Source: CAZCYE01 sp964502775
Lineage (GTDB): Bacteria > Actinomycetota > Acidimicrobiia > IMCC26256 > PALSA-555
Length of the DNA: 9,717 nucleotides
Assembly: GCA_964502775.1 (NCBI GenBank)
Contig: CAZCYE010000061.1
Coordinates: forward strand, 1-9,717
Direction: 5' to 3'
Each line of letters opens with the position of its first letter. The stretch's first letter is position 1. The position numbers and the translations under genes were made by a program. Of this stretch, positions 1-5,157 are shown one piece after another. The notes under the pieces were generated by a model. That model saw only the letters and a program-made list of their open reading frames with translations. It was not told the origin of the DNA and searched no databases.

Positions 1-772
1 TGATGCCGCCGTCCTTGCGGACGCGCCAGAAGTGGACGGCCATGAAGATCACGATCACGAACGGCAGCAACAGCACGTGCAGCACGTACCAACGGAGCAG
101 GGTGTCACTCCCGATCTCCTGTGATCCGAGCAGCACGTACTTCACGCTCGAACCGAACACGGGGGTGTACCCCATCATGTTGGTGCCCACGGTGACCGCC
201 CACAGCGCGAGCTGGTCCCACGGGAGCAGGTACCCGGTGAACGAGAGCAACAGGGTGAGCAGCAGCAGGATCACGCCGATCACCCAGTTGAACTCGCGGG
301 GGGCCTTGTAGGCGCCGTGGTAGAAGACGCGGGTCATGTGCAGGAACACCGAGATCACCATGAGGTGCGCCGCCCACCGGTGCATGTTGCGCACGAGCGA
401 CCCGAAGGTGACCGCCGTCTCCAACGTCTGGATGTCGGGCCACGCGTTGGCGGCCGTCGGCCGGTAGAAGAACATCAAGAAGATGCCGGTCACGGTGAGC
501 AGGATGAAGAGGAAGAACGAGAGGCCGCCCAGGCACAGCGTGTACGAGACCTTCACCGCGTGCCGCTTCACCTTCACCGGGTGAAGGTGGTACAGCACGT
601 TGTTCATGATCACGTAGGAGCGGTTGCGGGGGCTGTCGGTGTAGCCACGCCGGTACACCGAACCCGGCCGGAAGATCGCGTTCCAAGCCTGGGAGCCCCG
701 GACCTTCTCGTCCACCTTCTCGAGCGCGGCGCCGAGTCGGCGGCTGCCGTTCCTGCCGTTCCCGTTGGCCAC
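1..772 (-). CDS. Cytochrome b, b6-like N-terminal heme domain (3' truncated by window edge)
   Basis: Membrane subunit of a quinol-oxidising cytochrome bc-type complex. It carries two b hemes across the membrane. The 257 visible residues cover an N-terminal extension of about 58 residues, the LHLHP-like element YHLHPVKVKRH (61-71) and helices A-D. Heme ligands are H131 and H145 in helix B and H232 and H247 in helix D. The helix-D pair is separated by 14 residues, as in cytochrome b6, rather than the 13 of mitochondrial-type cytochrome b. Other b6-like features are YRPTA after helix A (103-107), YLLPWDQ (181-187) and FWRVRKDGG after helix D. C80, in CLGG at the start of helix A, aligns with spinach b6 Cys35, the covalent ligand of heme c(i). 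I chose the GTG at 772 because a GAGAAGGA ribosome site lies 10 bases upstream; in-frame GTGs further in are possible. It follows the ferredoxin gene in the same operon by 36 bases. The C-terminal part (helices E onward, or a separate subunit-IV gene) lies outside the window. Family assignment is secure; complex type is inferred. Confidence 0.93.
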   Translation of the reverse strand, partial: MANGNGRNGSRRLGAALEKVDEKVRGSQAWNAIFRPGSVYRRGYTDSPRNRSYVIMNNVLYHLHPVKVKRHAVKVSYTLCLGGLSFFLFILLTVTGIFLMFFYRPTAANAWPDIQTLETAVTFGSLVRNMHRWAAHLMVISVFLHMTRVFYHGAYKAPREFNWVIGVILLLLTLLLSFTGYLLPWDQLALWAVTVGTNMMGYTPVFGSSVKYVLLGSQEIGSDTLLRWYVLHVLLLPFVIVIFMAVHFWRVRKDGGI

Positions 773-782
773 TGGGGCTCGA

Positions 783-790
783 TCCTTCTC
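783..790 (-). promoter_or_regulatory. Ribosome binding site of the cytochrome b gene
   Basis: GAGAAGGA lies between the ferredoxin stop (809-811) and the GTG at 772, ten bases before the start. It decides the start and shows that the cytochrome b is initiated separately. This matters because the ferredoxin and cytochrome b share a reading frame, separated only by one TGA and a 36-base spacer. Confidence 0.6.
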
Positions 791-808
791 TGCTCGGGTG
801 CCGTGCGC

Positions 809-1222
809 TCAGAATCGCACGCCGTAGGCATAGCCGTGGCGGTTCGTGCGGACGTGCAGGTCGCCCGCCGGCGGCGGGGGCACGATCTTGCCCAAGATGA
901 TCACGCCCGTGGGGCACCGGTCCACGCAGAGGGCGCAGCGCGTGCACACGTCCTCGTCAACGATGAAGGCCACGTGGTCCTTGGGGTCCTCGCCCGGCTG
1001 CTCGGTGCCCACCGCATCCGAGATCGCCGAGACCGACACCATGTGGATGCACTTCCACGGGCAGATGTCCACGCAGCCCTCGCACAGGATGCACTCGGCC
1101 TGGTCGATGTGGAGGAACTGCTTGGGCTTGACCGACTGGGTGAGATAGGCGGGATCAACCTCTTGGAGCTGGTAGTCGGTCGCGAAGTCGGGCATGGGGG
1201 GGTTGGCATCGGTCTTGGCCAT
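809..1222 (-). CDS. Soluble 2[4Fe-4S] ferredoxin-type protein paired with cytochrome b
   Basis: A 137-residue electron-transfer protein with no signal peptide or membrane segment, so probably cytoplasmic. Two classical CxxCxxCxxxCP motifs are present: C44/C47/C50/C54 followed by P55, and C93/C96/C99/C103 followed by P104. Together they should bind two [4Fe-4S] clusters. An extra Cys, C58, lies just after the first motif (CPWKC). The linker between motifs is long and acidic (55-92) compared with small bacterial ferredoxins, and the tail is proline-rich (PPPP at 115-118), then basic and aromatic. The ATG shares one base with the stop of the upstream membrane gene (TGATG), and GGGAGG at 1229-1234 gives ideal spacing, implying translational coupling. 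Position between a membrane protein and a cytochrome b suggests a cytoplasmic electron-entry or exit subunit of that complex. It is not NuoI: it sits on the opposite strand, outside the nuo operon. Its partner is an inference. Confidence 0.88.
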   Translation of the reverse strand: MAKTDANPPMPDFATDYQLQEVDPAYLTQSVKPKQFLHIDQAECILCEGCVDICPWKCIHMVSVSAISDAVGTEQPGEDPKDHVAFIVDEDVCTRCALCVDRCPTGVIILGKIVPPPPAGDLHVRTNRHGYAYGVRF

Positions 1223-1977
1223 CACGCGCCTCCCGGCTCGGGCGCCGGCATCGTGGAGCCGGACGTGGCGCTCGACGCGGTGACCGACTCGGCCTCGGCC
1301 CGCCGGATGCCCCACGCCCGCAGCGGGCGCCCGAAGTGCGACCGGCGGGTGGGTTCGTCGCCGCCCTCGGGTGCCGCCTTGGGCTCGAGCCGGTGCTGCC
1401 ACATGATCCAGAGCTTGAGGTTGGCACCGAGCAGCACCGCGTAGATGCCGCTCACGACCACGTCGCGCAGCGCGGGGAAGTCGAAGCTGAACGGCCAGTC
1501 CCAGGGGAAGAACAGCATCTGGTCGCCGCTGTGCCAGACGAACCGGGTGGAGTCGCCCCACTCCAGGTGCGAGTTGGCGAACGTCAGGAACTCGTGGGGG
1601 AGGATCGCGTAGCAGATGAGCAGCATCGCGAGGACGGCCGTCGCGCCGGCGATGCTCTCGGCCCAGGTCGCGGGCTCGCCGCGCTCACGCGGGGCGCGGC
1701 TCGCCACCATGAGCAGCCCATGGCCCACCAGCGCGAGACCGGTGAGCCACACGATGATCGTCTGGACGTCGGGGATGGCCTTGGCCGCGATCGCCCCGAT
1801 CACCAGGATCGCCGGGAAGGCGGTGTAGCCGACCCAATTCGGGAACGGCCGCTTGAGCATGGGCGGCAGGATCAGCGCGACCAGGAACGAGATCCCGACC
1901 CCGGCGGCGATCACCGACCAGATCAGACGGCCCGCGGGCCGGATCCAATCGGCCCAGTCGGGCATCAGGTTGGGCAT
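1222..1977 (-). CDS. Five-helix integral membrane protein of unknown function, operonic with ferredoxin and cytochrome b
   Basis: I do not recognise a family for this 251-residue protein. Hydrophobic stretches suggest five membrane helices, at about 17-40, 48-68, 72-93, 108-127 and 172-193. Between helices 4 and 5 is a loop of about 44 residues (128-171) unusually rich in Trp and Phe, with histidines at 128, 137 and 149 and the motif FFPWDWPFSFDF at 156-167. Helix 3 has a single buried His (H86). The tail (194-251) is hydrophilic, basic then Ser/Ala/Pro-rich, and probably cytoplasmic. No heme (CxxCH), Fe-S or nucleotide motif is visible. The ATG at 1977 has GGGGAGG (1989-1995) 11 bases upstream. 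The stop overlaps the ferredoxin start by one base, so all three leftward genes are probably one transcript. The context suggests an additional membrane subunit or anchor of the cytochrome b complex; this is inferred from position only. Confidence 0.82.
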   Translation of the reverse strand: MPNLMPDWADWIRPAGRLIWSVIAAGVGISFLVALILPPMLKRPFPNWVGYTAFPAILVIGAIAAKAIPDVQTIIVWLTGLALVGHGLLMVASRAPRERGEPATWAESIAGATAVLAMLLICYAILPHEFLTFANSHLEWGDSTRFVWHSGDQMLFFPWDWPFSFDFPALRDVVVSGIYAVLLGANLKLWIMWQHRLEPKAAPEGGDEPTRRSHFGRPLRAWGIRRAEAESVTASSATSGSTMPAPEPGGA

Positions 1978-2028
1978 GGCCCCGACGTCCTCCCCAGTGC
2001 GCCGACGCGCCCGTGCGCGCTTCCTACC

Positions 2029-2055
2029 ACGCTACCGGTGGGCCCGGCACATCAA
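2029..2055 (-). promoter_or_regulatory. Candidate promoter for the leftward membrane protein / ferredoxin / cytochrome b operon
   Basis: Read on the minus strand, TTGATG (2055-2050) resembles a -35 box. TAGCGT (2034-2029) fits the actinobacterial TAnnnT -10 pattern. The spacer is 15 bases, shorter than the ideal 17. Transcription would start near 2022, leaving a leader of about 44 bases that includes the GGGGAGG ribosome site. It is the best match in the 126-base divergent region but was found by eye only. Confidence 0.4.
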
Positions 2056-2089
2056 GGCCTCGGGTGGTCGCGGGGCGAGCGGGCTCTGG

Positions 2090-2095
2090 CACGAT
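2090..2095 (+). promoter_or_regulatory. Weak candidate -10 box for the menaquinone reductase gene (leaderless start)
   Basis: CACGAT lies 8 bases before the ATG at 2104, so transcription would begin at or within about 3 bases of the start codon. That fits the absence of a properly spaced Shine-Dalgarno sequence; the only AGG is two bases from the ATG. No convincing -35 box is visible. Leaderless mRNAs are common in actinobacteria, so this reading is plausible but weakly supported. Confidence 0.22.
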
Positions 2096-2103
2096 GGCAG
2101 GTG

Positions 2104-3357
2104 ATGGTCGAGGACCGCTGGGACGTGCTCGTGATCGGCGCCGGTCCCTCCGGGGCCGCCGCCGCGTACTGGCTCGCCGACGCGGGGCACCGGGTGCTGG
2201 TGGTGGAGCGCAAGCGCTTCCCCCGGGACAAGACCTGCGGTGACGGGCTCACACCCCGCGCCGTGCGTCAGCTCCACGACATGGGCCTGGCCGAGTCGCT
2301 CGCCGACTGCCAGCGCTTCGACGGTCTGCGCGCCATCGCCCACGGCGTCACGCTCGAGCTGCGTTGGCCCGAGCACCCCGACTTCCCGCCCTTCGGCTAC
2401 GTGGTGCGCCGCCGCGAGCTCGACGAGCTGGTGGCGGATCGTGCCCGCAAGGCCGGCGCGGTGCTGTGGCCCGCCACCGAGGCCGTCGAGCCGTTGCTCG
2501 ACGGCGGCATCGTGAGCGGGGCGCGGGTGCACGACAAGGACGACGGCACCACGCGCGACGTGCGGGCCCGCTACCTCGTGGTGGCCGACGGGGCCAACTC
2601 GCGCCTGGGACGCGCCCTGGGCGGTGCCCGCGACCGCACCTACCCCCTCGGCATGGCGGTGAGGGGCTACTTCCGCAGCCCCCACCACGACGAGCCGTGG
2701 ATCGAGAGCCACCTCGACCTTCGTGACGAGCGCGGCGCGAGCCTGCCCGGCTACGGCTGGGTCTTCCCGGCCGGCGACGGGACGGTGAACGTGGGGGTGG
2801 GGCTGCTCTCCACGTTCGCGGGCTGGAAGGACATCAACACCACGCACCTCATGGAGGCGTTCTGTGCCACCGCGCCACGACGATGGGGGATCGGCCCCGA
2901 CACCGCGTGTGGCGCGCCCACGGGCGGCAAGCTGCCGACGGGGCTCTCGGTGTCGCCGCGGGTGGGGCCCACATGGTGCGTGGTGGGCGACGCCGCCGGT
3001 GGCGTCAACCCGTTCAACGGGGAGGGGATCTCCGTGGCGTACGAGACGGGCCGCATCGCGGCCGAGGTGCTCGACGCCGCGCTCACGAGCGGCGACGGCC
3101 TCGCGCTCCAGGAGTACCCAGCGCGCCTCGAGGCGACCTACGGCCTCTACTACCGGGTGGCGCGTGCGTTCGTGCGCGCGATCGGCAACCCCGCCGTGAT
3201 GCGGGAGTTCACCCGGGTGGGCTTCCAGTCCAAGACGCTCATGGAGTGGTGCCTGCGGATCATGGCCAACCTGCTCCGCCCCGACGAGATCGGCGCGGCC
3301 GAAGCCGCGTACAAGGTGGTGGAGCGCATCGTCGCGGTGGGACCCGATCCGTCGTGA
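2104..3357 (+). CDS. menJ: FAD-dependent menaquinone reductase, geranylgeranyl reductase family (MenJ-like)
   Basis: A 417-residue flavoprotein of the geranylgeranyl reductase family. Members reduce isoprenoid double bonds; the mycobacterial relative MenJ saturates one isoprene unit of the menaquinone tail. The N-terminal Rossmann motif is VIGAGPSG (10-17), with the ribose-binding acidic residue E35. Next comes the family signature FPRDKTCGDGLTPRAV (39-54), whose C45 matches the conserved family Cys. A mid-protein VVADGANS and the substrate-domain motif GYGWVFP follow. The second FAD motif, GDAAGGVNPFNGEGI, is at 295-309. No membrane helix is predicted, and the family associates with the membrane peripherally. 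The frame is open far upstream, but homology begins at DVLVIGAGPSG, so ATG 2104 is preferred (GTG 2101 is the only close alternative). It sits between the cytochrome b operon and nuoA on the nuo strand. A role in modifying the menaquinone used by both fits this position. The alternative is a lipid or chlorophyll-type prenyl reductase. Confidence 0.88.
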   Translation: MVEDRWDVLVIGAGPSGAAAAYWLADAGHRVLVVERKRFPRDKTCGDGLTPRAVRQLHDMGLAESLADCQRFDGLRAIAHGVTLELRWPEHPDFPPFGYVVRRRELDELVADRARKAGAVLWPATEAVEPLLDGGIVSGARVHDKDDGTTRDVRARYLVVADGANSRLGRALGGARDRTYPLGMAVRGYFRSPHHDEPWIESHLDLRDERGASLPGYGWVFPAGDGTVNVGVGLLSTFAGWKDINTTHLMEAFCATAPRRWGIGPDTACGAPTGGKLPTGLSVSPRVGPTWCVVGDAAGGVNPFNGEGISVAYETGRIAAEVLDAALTSGDGLALQEYPARLEATYGLYYRVARAFVRAIGNPAVMREFTRVGFQSKTLMEWCLRIMANLLRPDEIGAAEAAYKVVERIVAVGPDPS

Positions 3358-3385
3358 GCATGCCTCCGTCCCCTCCCGCAGGCCT

Positions 3386-3415
3386 TTCGGTGTGGGCGGC
3401 GGCATCCGATAGCCT
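3386..3415 (+). promoter_or_regulatory. Candidate promoter of the nuo operon
   Basis: The 82 bases between the reductase stop and nuoA contain TAGCCT (3410-3415), which fits the TAnnnT -10 pattern. TTCGGT (3386-3391) lies 18 bases upstream and is a poor -35 match. Transcription would start near 3422, just before the GGAGGGG ribosome site (3429-3435) and the GTG start at 3440. No hairpin terminator is visible after the reductase gene, so read-through from it into nuo is equally possible. Confidence 0.33.
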
Positions 3416-3439
3416 GCGCGTTCGACCTGGAGGGGCCCC

Positions 3440-3901
3440 GTGGTTCAGTACCTGCCGATCCTCTCGATGATCGTGCTGGTCCTGTTGTTCGTGAGCCTGT
3501 CGTTCTTCGTGTCGGGCCGGCTGTCGCCGCGCCAGCGCCCCACATCGGCGAAGCAGGCGCCGTACGAGTGCGGCATCGTGCCCGAGGTCGAGACCTCCGA
3601 GCGGTTCCCGGTGAAGTTCTACCTGGTCGCGATGGCGTTCATCGTTCTCGATGTCGAGATCATCTTCTTGTACCCGTTCACCACGGTGCTGCGCGCCCTC
3701 GGCACGTACGGGCTGGTGATCATGGGCATCTTCCTGCTCGTGTTGCTCGTGCCGTTCGGGTACCTGCTCTCGACCGGGGCGGTGTCATGGGGGCCGGCCC
3801 GGCGCGTCACCGGCCGCGTCCCCGGCCGGATCCTGCGCGCCCGGGGTGCCGTCGGCCGTGACGGGCTCGACCCGGTCCGGGCCGGCGACGAAGCGGCCTG
3901 A
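3440..3901 (+). CDS. nuoA: NADH-quinone oxidoreductase subunit A
   Basis: Small membrane subunit at the junction of the membrane arm and the peripheral arm of Complex I. Three membrane helices fall at about 5-25, 59-79 and 88-112. Family signatures are YECG (42-45) in the loop near the quinone cavity, FPVKFYLVAMAFIVLDVE (56-73) with conserved D71 and E73, and FLYPF (76-80). At 153 residues it is longer than many NuoA proteins (about 120-145). The excess is a hydrophilic Arg/Gly/Ala-rich tail from about 114. It starts with GTG, preceded by GGAGGGG at 3429-3435, and is the first gene of the operon, followed by nuoB after three bases. Confidence 0.96.
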   Translation: MVQYLPILSMIVLVLLFVSLSFFVSGRLSPRQRPTSAKQAPYECGIVPEVETSERFPVKFYLVAMAFIVLDVEIIFLYPFTTVLRALGTYGLVIMGIFLLVLLVPFGYLLSTGAVSWGPARRVTGRVPGRILRARGAVGRDGLDPVRAGDEAA

Positions 3902-3904
3902 CCG

Positions 3905-4471
3905 ATGGGCCTCGAGGACCTCCCGCACAACTTCCTGACCGCCCGGCTCGAGGACCTGGTGCGCTGGGCGCGCGAGCACTCGATGTTCCCGGCGACGTTC
4001 GGGCTCGCGTGCTGTGCCATTGAGATGATGGCGACGGGCGCTGCCCACTACGACCTCGCCCGCTACGGGATGGAGGTGTGGCGGGCCAGCCCCCGGCAGG
4101 CCGACCTCATGATCGTCGCCGGCCGGGTGAGCCAGAAGATGGCGCCCGTGCTGCGCCAGGTGTACGACCAGATGGTGGAGCCGAAGTGGGTCATCTCCAT
4201 GGGCGTGTGCGCGAGCACCGGCGGCATGTTCAACAACTACGCGCTGGTGCAGGGCGTCGACCAGATCGTGCCCGTGGACGTCTACGTGCCCGGCTGCCCG
4301 CCGGGCCCCGAGACGTTGTTCCACGGGATCTTGATGCTGCACCAGCAGGTGAGAACCGGGGACATCATCCGCCGGCGCACCGACTCGCCGACGGGTGGGG
4401 CCGCGATCCATGTCGAGGCGCGCGACGGTGTGCCCGAGCACGTCACGCTCCCGGCCAAGCGCCCCGCGTGA
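3905..4471 (+). CDS. nuoB: NADH-quinone oxidoreductase subunit B (cluster N2 subunit)
   Basis: Peripheral-arm subunit that holds the terminal [4Fe-4S] cluster N2, which passes electrons to quinone. The four ligands are visible: the tandem pair C36-C37 (GLACCAIE), C102 (MGVCASTGG) and C131 (VPGCPPGPE). The TFG and WRASPRQAD segments are typical of the family. The length is 188 residues; the last 35 or so form a polar tail without recognisable motifs. The start ATG follows the nuoA stop by three bases and has no strong Shine-Dalgarno, so translation is probably coupled to nuoA. It forms the quinone pocket together with NuoD. Confidence 0.97.
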   Translation: MGLEDLPHNFLTARLEDLVRWAREHSMFPATFGLACCAIEMMATGAAHYDLARYGMEVWRASPRQADLMIVAGRVSQKMAPVLRQVYDQMVEPKWVISMGVCASTGGMFNNYALVQGVDQIVPVDVYVPGCPPGPETLFHGILMLHQQVRTGDIIRRRTDSPTGGAAIHVEARDGVPEHVTLPAKRPA

Positions 4472-4503
4472 CGCGGCCGGCGTGGGCGATGCGGTGAGCG
4501 CCG

Positions 4504-5055
4504 GTGAGCCCTGTGGGTGACACCCGGCCCGGCGCGCCCGATGAGGGCGCCACCGACGACGTGATGGCCGCGGTGTGCGATCGATTCGCCGGCGCGGTCG
4601 CGCACGTCTCGCACGGCCAGCCGGTGGTGTACGTGGACCGCGGCGGGTGGCGCGACGTCGCCCGGTTCCTACGTGACGATCAGCGCTTCACCCAGTGCCT
4701 CGACGTGACCGCGGTGGACCACCTCACCGACCAGGAGCGCAGCGTCGTGCCCGATGTGGTGCCCGAGCGCTTCGAGGTCGTCGCCAACTTCCTCTCGCAC
4801 CCCCGCAACCGGCGCCTGCGCGTCATCTGTGAGGTGCCGGTGTCCGATCCCCGGGTCCCCAGCATCGTGGAGGTGTACCCGGGGATGAGCTTCGCCGAGC
4901 GCGAGGTCTACGACCTGTTCGGTATCGAGTTCGAGGGCCATCCCGACCTCACGCGCATCCTCATGCCCGACGACTGGGAGGGCCATCCCCTGCGCAAGGA
5001 CGACGCGCCGGCTCGGGTGCCGGTGGAGTTCAAGGGAGACCCCGCACCGCGATGA
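4504..5055 (+). CDS. nuoC: NADH-quinone oxidoreductase subunit C (30 kDa type)
   Basis: Peripheral-arm scaffold subunit that packs against NuoD and NuoB and carries no cofactor. The 183-residue protein has the family's C-terminal signature: EREVYDLFGIEFEGHPDL from 132, then MPDDWEGHPLRKDD ending near K165. An in-frame TGA at 4495-4497 limits the start to GTG 4504 or later. GGTGAG (4493-4498) gives modest ribosome-site support, and GTG 4513 or ATG 4564 are alternatives. It is separate from nuoD, not a fused NuoCD. Its stop overlaps ATGA at 5052-5055, which could be the true start of nuoD just before the assembly gap. Confidence 0.94.
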   Translation: MSPVGDTRPGAPDEGATDDVMAAVCDRFAGAVAHVSHGQPVVYVDRGGWRDVARFLRDDQRFTQCLDVTAVDHLTDQERSVVPDVVPERFEVVANFLSHPRNRRLRVICEVPVSDPRVPSIVEVYPGMSFAEREVYDLFGIEFEGHPDLTRILMPDDWEGHPLRKDDAPARVPVEFKGDPAPR

Positions 5056-5056
5056 G

Positions 5057-5156
5057 NNNNNNNNNNNNNNNNNNNNNNNNNNNNNNNNNNNNNNNNNNNN
5101 NNNNNNNNNNNNNNNNNNNNNNNNNNNNNNNNNNNNNNNNNNNNNNNNNNNNNNNN
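5057..5156. other. Assembly gap (100 Ns)
   Basis: Exactly 100 undetermined bases, the usual placeholder for a gap of unknown length. It falls at the nuoC-nuoD junction and hides the beginning of nuoD. The true missing length may be only tens of bases and need not be 100, so coordinates to its right should not be related to the left by exact distance or reading frame. Confidence 0.97.
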
Positions 5157-5157
5157 T

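Noticed and set aside
809..1222. Ferredoxin considered as nuoI
   Set aside because: It has two [4Fe-4S] motifs like NuoI but is on the opposite strand, outside the nuo order (nuoI normally follows nuoH), and coupled to a cytochrome b and membrane gene.
317..1444. Long plus-strand frame across the cytochrome b and ferredoxin genes
   Set aside because: It is rich in Val/His/Arg/Gly with no domain signal, while the minus strand encodes clear heme and Fe-S motifs.
2001..2046. Short inverted repeats (GCGC-CCGT-GCGC; CCGG...CCGG) in the divergent region considered as operators
   Set aside because: Such short GC palindromes are expected by chance in sequence this GC-rich, and there is no longer symmetry.
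1336..2103. N-terminal extension of the menaquinone reductase frame over the divergent region and the membrane gene
   Set aside because: The frame is merely open. The extension is low-complexity Arg/Asp/Pro sequence antisense to a good membrane protein, and family homology begins just after ATG 2104.
2032..3405. Long open frame antisense to the menaquinone reductase gene
   Set aside because: Its translation is His/Arg/Ala-rich with no recognisable motif, as expected for the shadow frame of a GC-rich gene. The sense strand has unambiguous FAD motifs.
3358..3439. Possible terminator between the reductase gene and nuoA
   Set aside because: No stable stem followed by a T-run could be found, only short GC repeats.
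4488..4497. ATG just upstream of nuoC considered as its start
   Set aside because: It reads ATG CGG TGA, an immediate stop, and is not in the nuoC frame.
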